Positions 42,823 to 51,890 of a DNA stretch of 64,000 nucleotides are shown in pieces. The stretch covers positions 4,545,501 through 4,609,500 of the forward strand of contig CP107926.1 in assembly GCA_036015235.1 (NCBI GenBank). Direction: 5' to 3'. The stretch comes from Streptomyces sp. NBC_00433 (lineage in GTDB: Bacteria > Actinomycetota > Actinomycetes > Streptomycetales > Streptomycetaceae). The position numbers and the translations under genes were made by a program. A model generated the notes under the pieces. That model had not been told where the DNA came from. It saw only the letters and a program-made list of their open reading frames with translations, and did not search any database. Within the stretch, counting starts at the first letter, position 1, and each line of letters begins with the position of its first letter.

Positions 42823-44781
42823 ATGGCCACCACCGCCGGGACGGAACGCGGCCGGCTCCGTTCGTGGTTGCTGGAGGGCCTGTCCGACATGGCCAGGCAC
42901 CAGCACCAGGAGCCGGGCAGCGAGGGCAGGCAGCAGGCGGTGCACCAGGGGCAGCGCTGGTGGCGGGTGATGTGCCTGACCGGTGTCGACTACTTCTCCA
43001 CCCTCGGCTACCAGCCGGGCATCGCGGCGCTCGCCGCCGGGCTGCTGTCGCCGATCGCGACGATCGTGCTGGTGGTCGTGACGCTCGCGGGCGCGCTGCC
43101 CGTCTACCGCAGGGTGGCGGAGGAGAGCCCGCACGGCGCGGGCTCGGTGGCGATGCTGGAGCGGCTGCTGTCGTTCTGGCAGGGCAAGCTGTTCGTGCTG
43201 GCCCTGCTGGGCTTCGCGGCCACCGACTTCCTGATCACCATCACCTTGTCGGCGGCGGACGCCTCCACCCACCTGGTGGAGAACCCGCACTTCAGCTCCA
43301 GCCTCGGCGGCCACCAGATGGTGATCACGCTGGGCCTGATCGCGCTGCTGGGCGCGGTCTTCCTGAAGGGCTTCCTGGAGGCCATCGGGGTGGCCGTGGT
43401 CCTGGTCGGGATCTATCTGGCGCTGAATGTGGTCGTGGTGGTGGACGGCCTGTGGCATGTGCTGACCGCCGCGCACCTGGTGACGGACTGGACGCACGGG
43501 CTGACCGTGGAGCGCGGCAATGTCTTCGTGATGATCGGCGTGTCCCTGCTGATCTTCCCCAGGCTGGCGCTGGGCATGTCCGGCTTCGAGACCGGTGTCG
43601 CGGTGATGCCGCACGTCAAGGGCGGTCCCGACGACACCGAGGAGCATCCGGCCGGGCGGATCCGCGACACGAAGAAGCTGCTGACGACCGCCGCGCTGAT
43701 CATGAGCGTCTTCCTGATCGCGACCAGCTTCCTGACGACCGTGCTGATCCCCAAGGAGGAATTCGAGGCGGGCGGCCCGGCCAACGGCCGCGCGCTGGCC
43801 TTCCTGGCGCACCAGTACCTGGGTTCGGGCTTCGGGACGGTCTACGACTTCTCCACCATCGCGATCCTCTGGTTCGCCGGCGCTTCGGCGATGGCGGGCC
43901 TGCTCAACCTGATGCCGCGCTATCTGCCGCGCTACGGCATGGCGCCGCACTGGGCGGGGGCGGTGCGGCCGATGGTGCTGGTCTTCACGCTGGTCGCCTT
44001 CCTGGTGACGTGGATCTTCGACGCCAGCGTGGACAAGCAGGGCGGCGCGTACGCGACGGGTGTGCTGGTGCTGATGAGTTCCGCGGCCATCGCGGTGACC
44101 ATCGCGGCCCGCAAGGCGCGGCAGCGGCGGTGGACGGTCGGCTTCGGTGTGATCGCGGTGGTCTTCCTCTACACGACCGTGGTCAACGTGCTGGAGCGGC
44201 CGGACGGTGTGAAGATCGGCGCCTGCTTCATCGCGGGCATCATGCTGGTGTCGTTCCTGTCCCGGCTGGCCCGCGCCTTCGAGCTGCGGGTGACCAGCGT
44301 GCGCCTCGACCCGATGGCGGAGCGCTTCGTGCGGGACATCGCCAAGCGCAGGGTCCGCTTCGTCGCCAACGAGCCGGGGCTGCGGGACCCCGCCGAATAC
44401 CGCGAGAAGCTCGCCCAGATCCGGCTGGACAACGACATCCCGGCCGAGGACGACCTGGTCCTGGTGGAGGTCACCATCATGGACGCGTCGGAGTTCGAGT
44501 CGGCGCTGACCGTACGCGGCCAGGTGCTGCACGGGCGCTACCGGGTGCTGTCGCTGGAGAGCTCGTCGGTGCCCAACGCGCTGGCCGCGCTGCTGCTGCA
44601 CGTACGGGACGCGACCGGGTGCAAGCCGCACATCTACTTCGAGTGGACCGAGGGCAGCCCGTACGCGAACTTCCTGCGCTTCTTCCTCTTCGGCCACGGC
44701 GAGGTCGCCCCGGTCACCCGCGAGGTGCTGCGGGAGGCGGAACCCGACCGCTCCCGCCGCCCGAAGGTGCACGTCGGCTGA
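42823..44781 (+). CDS. APC-family amino acid permease
   Basis: The 652-residue protein has a hydrophilic N-terminal tail of 50 residues and about 12 membrane helices (60-500). The APC start motif VDYFSTLGYQPG is followed by FETGVAVMPHVKGG in the middle. A cytoplasmic C-terminal domain of about 150 residues has alternating beta and alpha segments (LVLVEVTIMDASEFESAL; KPHIYFEWTEGSPYANFLRFFLFG). The transported solute is not clear; amino acid or K+-like solutes both occur in such proteins. ATG 42823 has AGGAGC upstream. A leader hairpin precedes it. Confidence 0.82.
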   Translation: MATTAGTERGRLRSWLLEGLSDMARHQHQEPGSEGRQQAVHQGQRWWRVMCLTGVDYFSTLGYQPGIAALAAGLLSPIATIVLVVVTLAGALPVYRRVAEESPHGAGSVAMLERLLSFWQGKLFVLALLGFAATDFLITITLSAADASTHLVENPHFSSSLGGHQMVITLGLIALLGAVFLKGFLEAIGVAVVLVGIYLALNVVVVVDGLWHVLTAAHLVTDWTHGLTVERGNVFVMIGVSLLIFPRLALGMSGFETGVAVMPHVKGGPDDTEEHPAGRIRDTKKLLTTAALIMSVFLIATSFLTTVLIPKEEFEAGGPANGRALAFLAHQYLGSGFGTVYDFSTIAILWFAGASAMAGLLNLMPRYLPRYGMAPHWAGAVRPMVLVFTLVAFLVTWIFDASVDKQGGAYATGVLVLMSSAAIAVTIAARKARQRRWTVGFGVIAVVFLYTTVVNVLERPDGVKIGACFIAGIMLVSFLSRLARAFELRVTSVRLDPMAERFVRDIAKRRVRFVANEPGLRDPAEYREKLAQIRLDNDIPAEDDLVLVEVTIMDASEFESALTVRGQVLHGRYRVLSLESSSVPNALAALLLHVRDATGCKPHIYFEWTEGSPYANFLRFFLFGHGEVAPVTREVLREAEPDRSRRPKVHVG

Positions 44782-44887
44782 CGCCCGGCGGGACCGGCGG
44801 GCGGCGTCCGCGTCAGGGACGCGTATGGACCGCGGGCGGCGCCGTCAGGGCGGCGTCAACAGGCGTCCGCGGGGCCGGCCCGGTGCC

Positions 44888-44893
44888 TAGCGT
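44888..44893 (+). promoter_or_regulatory. -10 box of a leaderless gene
   Basis: TAGCGT at 44888-44893 ends 7 bases before GTG 44901, the distance expected when transcription starts at the start codon. No good -35 box is seen. Confidence 0.45.
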
Positions 44894-44900
44894 CGGCGGT

Positions 44901-45461
44901 GTGCAGCGCGGATACCCCTCCCCACCGGTCCGCCGTCCCTCCTCCCCAGGACGCGGTGCCGGGCCGGTCTGCGGCTCCGACCGCGACCGGCCCGCCCGGC
45001 TGCGTATCGCCTTCGCCCTGCCGGGCGCCCTGCTGGCCGCCGCCATGGCGGTGGACGCCGTCGCGGGCACCCTGACCTGGCCGCGCGCCCTGCTGTGGGC
45101 GGGGCTCGCGGCGGCGCTGCTCGCGGTGCTCGTCCCGCCGCGCATCACGGCGGGCGGCGGGCAGCTGACGGTCCGCGCGCTGCTGCGTACGCGCCGGGTG
45201 CGCACCGACCTGCTGGTCGCCGCCAGGATCGACGGCGGCACCGCGCGGCGCCTGGTGCTGCGGGACGCGTTCGGGTCGCGGGTCGAGGTCGACGCGCGGG
45301 CGGTGGCGGAGAGCCCCTTCCTGCGGCACGAGCTGGACCTCGGCGCCCGCCGTTCCCATGCGGCGGGCCTGCTCGCCGACACCTCGGCCGTACGCGACCT
45401 GGCCGGCGCGGCGGACGAGGACGAGGCCCGCGCCCTCTTCCGCGCGTCGAACCCGCACTGA
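44901..45461 (+). CDS. Small membrane protein, PH-like
   Basis: The 186-residue protein has a Pro/Arg-rich N-terminus, two close membrane helices (about 35-80, RIAFALPGALLAAAMAVDAV and ALLWAGLAAALLAVLVPP) and a C-terminal beta domain (ITAGGGQLTVRALLRTRRV; GSRVEVDARAV). That domain resembles the bacterial PH-like domains of membrane proteins. The function is unknown. A leaderless start at GTG 44901 fits the -10 box upstream. It converges with the PemK-like gene. Confidence 0.65.
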   Translation: MQRGYPSPPVRRPSSPGRGAGPVCGSDRDRPARLRIAFALPGALLAAAMAVDAVAGTLTWPRALLWAGLAAALLAVLVPPRITAGGGQLTVRALLRTRRVRTDLLVAARIDGGTARRLVLRDAFGSRVEVDARAVAESPFLRHELDLGARRSHAAGLLADTSAVRDLAGAADEDEARALFRASNPH

Positions 45462-45483
45462 CGGGCCCGGCGGCCCCGCGGGG

Positions 45484-45939
45484 TCAGTGCCAGCCGTACA
45501 GCTCCTTGAGGCGGTTGACCACCAGGTTGAAGCGGCCGCGGTCCAGGGCGCAGGCCTCGCGGCGCATGCCCTGCTCGTGCAGGCGCAGCACCCGGTCGAC
45601 GTCGACCCAGGAGTCGCGGCCCTCGCGGTCCCAGGGGCCCGCGCCTATCGCGACCCACTCGCGGTCGTGGTCGTGGCGCTTGCTGGAGAGCTGGACGGCC
45701 AGCAGGGTGCCGGCCGCCTCGCGGGCCACGACCAGCACCGGGCGGTCCTTGCCGCGGCCGTCGTTCTCCTCGAAGGGCACCCAGGTCCAGACGATCTCGC
45801 CCGGGTCGGGGTCGCCGTCGTGGGCCGGGGCGTATGCGGTACGCACCCGGCCCACTCCGTGCGGGTCGGCCTCGGTGGTGGCGTAAGGGCCCGCGGCGCC
45901 GGGGAATTCGGGGTGGTGGCTGTCGGTGAAAGTCGTCAC
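45484..45939 (-). CDS. PemK/MazF-like protein without an antitoxin gene
   Basis: The 151-residue protein has a PemK/MazF-type SH3-like barrel (46-150: GEIVWTWVPFEENDGRGKDRPVLVV, then AVQLSSKRHD and DSWVDVDRVLRL). An N-terminal extension of 45 residues (HHPEFPGAAGPYATTE) is not found in classical toxins. MazF toxins cut mRNA at short sites. No antitoxin-like gene lies on either side, so it may be a non-toxic house relative. GTG 45939 is the start. Confidence 0.75.
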   Translation of the reverse strand: MTTFTDSHHPEFPGAAGPYATTEADPHGVGRVRTAYAPAHDGDPDPGEIVWTWVPFEENDGRGKDRPVLVVAREAAGTLLAVQLSSKRHDHDREWVAIGAGPWDREGRDSWVDVDRVLRLHEQGMRREACALDRGRFNLVVNRLKELYGWH

Positions 45940-45970
45940 GGCCCGACGCTATCGGGCCGCGCCGGGCCCT

Positions 45971-46954
45971 TCACCAGCGGTGGTGCACCTGGGCCCGGAT
46001 CCGCCGGTCGTACAGGTCGCGTACGCCGTCGAGCACGGCGGGCGGCAGTTCCGGCAGGGCGGCGGCCGCCGCGTTGGCCCTGGCCTGCTCGACCGAGCGG
46101 GCGCCGGGGATCACCGAGGTCACACCGGGCTGCTGGATGATCCAGCGCAGCGCGGTCTGCGCGGGGGTGGCGCCTTCCGGGGCGAGGCCGGCGAATTCCA
46201 CCGCGGCCTCAAGGCCGGTCTCGTAGTCGACGCCGGAGAAGGTCTCGCCCTGGTCGAAGGCCTCGCCGTGCCGGTTGTACGCGCGGTGGTCGTCGGCGGC
46301 GAAGACGGTCTCCCGGGTGTATTTGCCGCTGAGCAGCCCGGACGCCAGCGGCACCCGGGCGATGATACCGACACCGGCTCGCGCCGCCGCGGGCAGCACC
46401 CGCTCCAGCGGCTTGAGCCGGAAGGGGTTGAGGATGATCTGCACGCTCGCCACACCGGGGCGGGCTATGGCCGCGAGCGCCTCGTCGCAGGTTTCGACGC
46501 TGACCGCGTAGGCGGCGACGCGCTGCTCGGCCACCATCGTGTCGAGGGCGTCGTAGAGCGCGTCGGAGTCGTAGACGGCGGTGGGCGGGCAGTGCAGCTG
46601 GACCAGGTCGAGGGTGTCGACGCCCAGGTTCGCGCGGGAGCGGTCGTTCCAGGCGCGGAAGTTGTCGAGGCTGTAGTTCTCGGGCCGCTGCTCGGCGCGG
46701 CGGCCCATCTTGGTGGCGACGAGGATGCCCGCGTCCGGCCGGTCCTTGAGATAGCGGCCGATCAGCTGCTCGCTGCGGCCGTCGCCGTAGACGTCGGCGG
46801 TGTCGAAGAAGGTCACACCCGACTCGACGGCGGCGTCCAGCACCGCGATCGCGTCGGCTTCCTTGACATCGCCCCAGTCGGCGCCGAGCTGCCAAGTGCC
46901 GAGGCCGACGACGGACACCGGCTTGCCGGTCCTGCCCAGTACACGCTGTTCCAT
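45971..46954 (-). CDS. Aldo/keto reductase
   Basis: The 327-residue reductase has FFDTADVYGDGRSEQ, LVATKMG, LVQLHCPP and SVIPGARSVEQARAN, so Asp, Tyr, Lys and His plus the NADP site are present. It is of the YajO/Tas-like group acting on unknown aldehydes or ketones. ATG 46954 is chosen as the start of the conserved MEQRVLGRTG. A strong hairpin lies just upstream and serves the kdp operon. Confidence 0.87.
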   Translation of the reverse strand: MEQRVLGRTGKPVSVVGLGTWQLGADWGDVKEADAIAVLDAAVESGVTFFDTADVYGDGRSEQLIGRYLKDRPDAGILVATKMGRRAEQRPENYSLDNFRAWNDRSRANLGVDTLDLVQLHCPPTAVYDSDALYDALDTMVAEQRVAAYAVSVETCDEALAAIARPGVASVQIILNPFRLKPLERVLPAAARAGVGIIARVPLASGLLSGKYTRETVFAADDHRAYNRHGEAFDQGETFSGVDYETGLEAAVEFAGLAPEGATPAQTALRWIIQQPGVTSVIPGARSVEQARANAAAAALPELPPAVLDGVRDLYDRRIRAQVHHRW

Positions 46955-46971
46955 GAGCCCGATGCTACGAC

Positions 46972-47009
46972 GCTCCCGGTCCCACCCCGTGCCGGGTGGG
47001 ACCGGGAGC
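46972..47009 (-). terminator. Terminator of the kdp operon
   Basis: A perfect 16-bp stem (46972-46987 with 46994-47009; arm starts GCTCCCGGTCCC) and 6-base loop lie 18 bases after the kdpC stop codon. Confidence 0.85.
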
Positions 47010-47027
47010 ATGCCGGCTGTCCGGTGC

Positions 47028-47660
47028 TCAGCCGGACAGGCCGTCCAACGCCCGGTTCAGGTCCAGGACGTTGACCCGGGGTTCACCGAGGAAGCCCAGG
47101 TCGCGGCCGTGGACGTGGTCCGCGACCAGCTTGTGGACGTCGTCGGCGGACAGGCCGCGGGCCTTGGCGACCCGGTTGACCTGCTCGTAGGCGTAGGCGG
47201 TGGAGATGTCCGGGTCGAGGCCGGAGCCGGAGGCCGTCAGGGCGTCCGCGGGGACGTCCCCGGGGCTGACGCCGTCGAAGGCGGCGACGTCGTGGCGGCG
47301 CTGCGCGATCGCCTTGATCAGGTCGGGGTTGTTCGGCCCGAGGTTGGACGCGCCCGAGGCCAGCGGGTCGTAGGAGCCCGCCGAGGGGCGCGGCTGGAAG
47401 AACTTCGGGTCCGGCCGCGCCGCCTCGTCGGCGTCGTCGGGGTTCTTCTTCGGCAGGTCGAAGTTCTGGCCCAGCAGGCTGGAGCCGACGGTCCTGCCGT
47501 TCTCGCTCACCACCGAGCCGTTGGCCTGGTGGTGGAAGGCCGCCTGGGCGACACCGGTGACGGCCAGCGGGTAGAGCACACCGGTGATCACGGTGAGCAC
47601 CAGCAGCATCCGCAGCGCCGACAGATGACGGCGGACGGCCGGGGGGAAGTAGTTGGCCAT
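47028..47660 (-). CDS. kdpC: Potassium-transporting ATPase subunit C (KdpC)
   Basis: The 210-residue protein has one N-terminal membrane helix (MLLVLTVITGVLYPLAVTGV) and the KdpC domain with GSSLLGQNFDLP, FFQPRPSAGSYDP, SGSGLDPDIS and VNRVAKARGL. It stabilises the KdpFABC complex and aids ATP binding by KdpB. ATG 47660 has GAAGG 8 bases before it; GTG 47669 is an alternative. It is the last gene of the operon. Confidence 0.95.
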   Translation of the reverse strand: MANYFPPAVRRHLSALRMLLVLTVITGVLYPLAVTGVAQAAFHHQANGSVVSENGRTVGSSLLGQNFDLPKKNPDDADEAARPDPKFFQPRPSAGSYDPLASGASNLGPNNPDLIKAIAQRRHDVAAFDGVSPGDVPADALTASGSGLDPDISTAYAYEQVNRVAKARGLSADDVHKLVADHVHGRDLGFLGEPRVNVLDLNRALDGLSG

Positions 47661-47696
47661 GTCGAACACCTTCTTTCGTGGATCGGGTCCGCCGGG

Positions 47697-49835
47697 TCAG
47701 CGCAGTCCGGGTATGAACTGGATGATCAGGTCGATGAGTTTGATGCCGACGAAGGGCAGGATCAGCCCGCCGATGCCGTAGACGCGGATGTTGCGGCCCA
47801 GCAGCTTCGAGGCCGACGAGGGCCGGTAGCGCACCCCGCGCAGCGCCAGCGGGATCAGCCCGACGATGATCAGCGCGTTGAAGATGATCGCCGACGCGAT
47901 CGCGGAGGTCGGGCTGTGCAGGCCCATGATGTTGAGCTTGTCCAGGCCCGGGTAGGCCACCGCGAACATCGCGGGGATGATCGCGAAGTATTTCGCGACG
48001 TCGTTGGCGATCGAGAAGGTCGTCAGCGCGCCCCGGGTGATGAGCAGCTGCTTGCCGATCTCGACGATCTCGATCAGCTTGGTGGGGTTGGAGTCCAGGT
48101 CCACCATGTTCCCGGCCTCCTTGGCGGCCGAGGTGCCGGTGTTCATGGCCACGCCGACGTCCGCCTGGGCCAGCGCGGGCGCGTCGTTCGTACCGTCGCC
48201 GGTCATCGCGACCAGCTTGCCGCCGGCCTGCTCCCGCTTGATCAGCGCCATCTTGTCCTCGGGGGTGGCCTCGGCGAGGAAGTCGTCCACGCCCGCCTCC
48301 TCCGCGATGGCCTTGGCCGTCAGCGGGTTGTCGCCGGTGATCATCACCGTGCGGATGCCCATCCGGCGCAGTTCCTCGAACCGCTCCCGCATCCCGGCCT
48401 TGACGACGTCCTTGAGGTGGATGACGCCCAGCACGGTCGCGGTGGTCGTCCCGCCGCGGTGCACGACCTCGCCGACGACGAGCGGCGTGCCGCCGCTGGC
48501 CGCGATGGCGTCGGTCATCGGACCGACGTCGGCGGTGGGGTGGCCGCCGTTCTCCCTGATCCAGTGCATGACCGCGGAGGCCGCGCCCTTGCGCAGCTCA
48601 CGCCGCCCGCCGTCCTCGGTGAGGTCGACGCCGCTCATCCGGCTCTGGGCGGTGAAGGGCACGAACTCGGCGTGCCCGCCCAGCTCGCGGCCCCGCAGGG
48701 CGTACTTCTCCTTGGCCAGCACCACGATGGAGCGGCCCTCGGGGGTCTCGTCGGACAGCGACGAGAGCTGTGCGGCGTCGGCGAGTTCGGCGATGCCGAC
48801 ATCGGCTACCGGCAGGAATTCGGCGGCCTGGCGGTTGCCGAGGGTGATGGTGCCGGTCTTGTCCAGCAGCAGCGTGTTGACGTCGCCCGCGGCCTCGACA
48901 GCGCGCCCGCTCATCGCGAGGACGTTGCGCTGCACCAGCCGGTCCATGCCGGCGATGCCGATCGCGGACAGCAGCGCGCCGATCGTGGTGGGGATCAGCG
49001 CGACCACCAGGGCGACCAGGACGACGAGCGACTGCTCGGCCCCGGCGTAGATCGCCATCGGCTGGAGGGTGACGACGGCCAGCAGGAAGACCACGGTCAG
49101 CGAGGCGAGCAGGATGTTCAGCGCGATCTCGTTGGGCGTCTTCTGCCGGGAGGCGCCCTCGACCAGGGCGATCATGCGGTCGATGAAGGTCTCGCCCGGC
49201 TTGGACGTGATCTTGACGACGACCCGGTCGGACAGCACCCTCGTGCCGCCGGTGACCGCGGAGCGGTCGCCGCCGGACTCGCGGATGACGGGCGCGGACT
49301 CGCCGGTGATCGCCGACTCGTCCACCGACGCGATGCCCTCGACGACGTCGCCGTCGCCGGGGATGATCTGGCCGGCCTCGACCACCACGTGGTCGCCGAG
49401 CCGCAGCCCCGCCGCGGGCACCGACTCCTCGGCGGGCGCGCTGTCGCCGTGCCGCCAGTCGACCAGGCGGCGGGCGACGGTCTCGGTCCTGGTCTTGCGC
49501 AGCGTCTCGGCCTGCGCCTTGCCGCGCCCTTCGGCGACGGCTTCGGCCAGGTTGGCGAAGACGACGGTGAGCCACAGCCACACGGTGATCACCCAGGGGA
49601 AGATCCCCGGGTCCTTGACGGCCGAGGCCGTGGTCAGCACGGCGCCGACCTCGACCACGAACATCACCGGGTTCTTGACCATGATCCGCGGGTCGAGCTT
49701 GCTGAAGGCGCCGGGAATGGAGCTGAGCAGCTGCTTCGGGTCGAGCAGCCCCCCGGAGACGCGATGCGGCTCCTGCTGCTGGGCGGCCTGGCCGCCGGAC
49801 GGGACCGGCTGCGGCCGGTCGGTGGTCAGGGACAT
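47697..49835 (-). CDS. kdpB: Potassium-transporting P-type ATPase subunit B (KdpB)
   Basis: The 712-residue ATPase hydrolyses ATP to drive K+ uptake. It has the phosphorylation site DKTGTITLGN, the actuator TGES, the hinge TGDGTNDAPALAQADVG and the KdpB helix MDRLVQRNVLAMSGRAVEAAG. It carries about 15 extra N-terminal residues rich in Pro/Gln. The start overlaps the kdpA stop by one base (TGATG), so the two are translated together. Confidence 0.97.
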   Translation of the reverse strand: MSLTTDRPQPVPSGGQAAQQQEPHRVSGGLLDPKQLLSSIPGAFSKLDPRIMVKNPVMFVVEVGAVLTTASAVKDPGIFPWVITVWLWLTVVFANLAEAVAEGRGKAQAETLRKTRTETVARRLVDWRHGDSAPAEESVPAAGLRLGDHVVVEAGQIIPGDGDVVEGIASVDESAITGESAPVIRESGGDRSAVTGGTRVLSDRVVVKITSKPGETFIDRMIALVEGASRQKTPNEIALNILLASLTVVFLLAVVTLQPMAIYAGAEQSLVVLVALVVALIPTTIGALLSAIGIAGMDRLVQRNVLAMSGRAVEAAGDVNTLLLDKTGTITLGNRQAAEFLPVADVGIAELADAAQLSSLSDETPEGRSIVVLAKEKYALRGRELGGHAEFVPFTAQSRMSGVDLTEDGGRRELRKGAASAVMHWIRENGGHPTADVGPMTDAIAASGGTPLVVGEVVHRGGTTTATVLGVIHLKDVVKAGMRERFEELRRMGIRTVMITGDNPLTAKAIAEEAGVDDFLAEATPEDKMALIKREQAGGKLVAMTGDGTNDAPALAQADVGVAMNTGTSAAKEAGNMVDLDSNPTKLIEIVEIGKQLLITRGALTTFSIANDVAKYFAIIPAMFAVAYPGLDKLNIMGLHSPTSAIASAIIFNALIIVGLIPLALRGVRYRPSSASKLLGRNIRVYGIGGLILPFVGIKLIDLIIQFIPGLR

Positions 49836-51499
49836 CAGTGGAGGCCTTCCGCGAGCGGACCCAGCGCGAGCGCGGGGAAATAGGTGAGGCCGACGACGAT
49901 CACGATCACGCCGGTCAACAGGCCGACGAACTGCGGCCGGTGGGTGGGCAGCGTCCCCGCGGTGACCGGGACGGGCTGCTGTCTGGCCAGCGAACCCGCC
50001 AGTGCCAGCACGAAGATGATCGGCAGGAAGCGGCCGAAGAGCATCGCGAGGCCCAACGCGGTGTTGTACCAGTGGGTGTTGACGCCGATGCCGGCGAAGG
50101 CGGAGCCGTTGTTGTTGGCCGCGGAGGTGAAGGCGTAGAGGACCTCGGAGAAGCCGTGCGGCCCGGAGTTGAGCATCGAGGCCCGCTCGCCCTTGAGCGA
50201 CATCGCGGTGCCCGTGCCGATGAGGACGACCGCGGGGGTGGCCAGGATGTAGAGGGAGGCGAACTTCATCTCCCGCGCGCCGAGCTTCTTGCCCAGGTAT
50301 TCCGGGGTGCGGCCGACCATCAGACCGGCCACGAAGACCGCGATGATCGCCAGGATCAAGATGCCGTAGAGACCCGAGCCCGTACCACCGGGGGCGATCT
50401 CGCCGAGCATCATGTTGAAGATCGTCATCCCGCCGCCGCCGGGCGAGAACGAGTCGTGGAAGGAGTTCACCGCACCGGTGGAGGTCAGTGTCGTGGAGGC
50501 GGCGAAGAGGGCCGAGGCCCAGATGCCGAACCGCTGCTCCTTGCCCTCCAGCATCCCGCCCGCCGCGTGGCCGGCGCTGCTGCTCACGCTGTGCAGCTCG
50601 TTGACGGTGATCAGCGTGACCGAGGCCGCCCAGATCAGGCCCATCACGGCCAGGATCGCGTAGCCCTGGCGGTGGTCGCCGACCATCTTGCCGAAGGTCC
50701 GCGGCAGCGAGAACGAGATCACCAGCAGGAGGTATATCTCCAGGATGTTGGTGAAGCCGTTGGGGTTCTCGAAGGGGTGGGCGGAGTTGGCGTTGTAGAA
50801 GCCGCCGCCGTTGGTGCCCAGCTCCTTGATCGCCTCCTGCGAGGCCACCGGCCCGCCGGTCAGCGACTGCTTGTCGCCGATCAGGGTGCCGATCTCGTGG
50901 ATGCCGTGGAAGTTCTGCACCGCGCCCATCGCGACCAGCACGATCGCGAAGACGAACGCCAGCGGCACCAGCAGCCGCACCACGATCCGGGTCAGGTCGA
51001 CCCAGAAGTTGCCCAGCCGGTCGGTGCGCTTGCGCGTGAACCCGCGGATCAGCGCCGCGACCACCGCGATACCCACCGCGGCCGACACGAAGTTCTGCAC
51101 CGCGAGCCCGGCCATCTGGACCAGATGGCCCATCGTGACCTCACCGCTGTACGACTGCCAGTTGGTGTTCGTCACGAACGAAGCGGCGGTGTTGAAGGCC
51201 TGGTCGGCCTTGACCGGCGCGAAGCCCAGCGACATCAGCAGATGGTTCTGCAGCCGCTGGAAGCCGTAGAGGAAGAGGACGGAGACCGCCGAGAAGGCCA
51301 GCACGCTGCGCAGATACGCGCCCCACTGCTGGTCGGCCTCGGCGTCGACGCCGCCGAGCCGGTAGAGGACCTTCTCCACCGCCAGGTGCTTGCCCGCGGT
51401 GAGGATACGGGCCATGTAGTCGCCCAGCGGGCGGTAGGTCAGCGCCAGCGCCGCGATCAGTACGGTGATCTGGAGCCAGCCCGCGAGAGTGTCGTTCAT
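49835..51499 (-). CDS. kdpA: Potassium-transporting ATPase subunit A (KdpA)
   Basis: The 554-residue membrane channel subunit binds and conducts K+. It carries the fourfold selectivity-filter regions, including FVTNTNWQSYSGE, GTNGGGFYNANSAHPFENPN, and the C-terminal TSAANNNGSAFAGI. It follows kdpF directly (TAGATG). Expression is normally induced at low K+ by KdpDE, but no kdpD or kdpE is in this window. Confidence 0.97.
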   Translation of the reverse strand: MNDTLAGWLQITVLIAALALTYRPLGDYMARILTAGKHLAVEKVLYRLGGVDAEADQQWGAYLRSVLAFSAVSVLFLYGFQRLQNHLLMSLGFAPVKADQAFNTAASFVTNTNWQSYSGEVTMGHLVQMAGLAVQNFVSAAVGIAVVAALIRGFTRKRTDRLGNFWVDLTRIVVRLLVPLAFVFAIVLVAMGAVQNFHGIHEIGTLIGDKQSLTGGPVASQEAIKELGTNGGGFYNANSAHPFENPNGFTNILEIYLLLVISFSLPRTFGKMVGDHRQGYAILAVMGLIWAASVTLITVNELHSVSSSAGHAAGGMLEGKEQRFGIWASALFAASTTLTSTGAVNSFHDSFSPGGGGMTIFNMMLGEIAPGGTGSGLYGILILAIIAVFVAGLMVGRTPEYLGKKLGAREMKFASLYILATPAVVLIGTGTAMSLKGERASMLNSGPHGFSEVLYAFTSAANNNGSAFAGIGVNTHWYNTALGLAMLFGRFLPIIFVLALAGSLARQQPVPVTAGTLPTHRPQFVGLLTGVIVIVVGLTYFPALALGPLAEGLH

Positions 51500-51589
51500 C
51501 TAGAACTTCTCCGGGAAGATCAGGGCCAGCACGAGATAGCCGAGCAGGCAGCAGGCCACGACGAGGCCGACGGCATTTTCCACGCTCAC
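51500..51589 (-). CDS. kdpF: KdpF, small stabilising subunit
   Basis: This 29-residue single-helix protein (VENAVGLVVACCLLGYLVLA, ending FPEKF) sits in the usual place directly before kdpA. KdpF stabilises the complex in the membrane. GTG 51589 overlaps the stop codon of the 27-residue gene upstream (GTGA); GTG 51583 is also possible. Confidence 0.88.
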   Translation of the reverse strand: MSVENAVGLVVACCLLGYLVLALIFPEKF

Positions 51590-51669
51590 AGCCGCCCGAC
51601 CCCCTTGGCGACGAGTGCGAGCACGGCGAAGACCGCGATCGTCACAGCGATGAACACGAGATCGGACAT
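51586..51669 (-). CDS. 27-residue membrane miniprotein at the head of the kdp operon
   Basis: ATG 51669 opens a 27-residue frame (MSDLVFIAVTIAVFAVLALV, then AKGVGRL), a single membrane helix with a basic end. Its stop overlaps the kdpF start as GTGA, so it is translated as part of the operon. Similar tiny genes stand before kdpF in other streptomycetes to my recollection. Its RBS is weak. It could be a further Kdp subunit or a leader peptide. Confidence 0.65.
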   Translation of the reverse strand: MSDLVFIAVTIAVFAVLALVAKGVGRL

Positions 51670-51890
51670 TTTCGGTGGCACCCCAGTGGTGACGTACGGA
51701 TACGGCGAGGGGGCCGCTCCGGCCCCGTCCCATACAGTCACCCCGCACAAGCGTGCGGCCGCGTTCGTTAACGCTTCCCTTGCGCGGGAGGCGGTCCCAT
51801 TGACGTGGTCTTGACGGTTTGCGGCCGCGCGGCGCCGGCGTAGGCTCGAACGTGGTAACAAAGTGGCGCAAAACGGGCGGAGGTGCGACG

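Noticed and set aside
45484..45939. Toxin-antitoxin system
   Set aside because: Only a PemK/MazF-like gene is present; no antitoxin frame was found on either side, so a system is not claimed.
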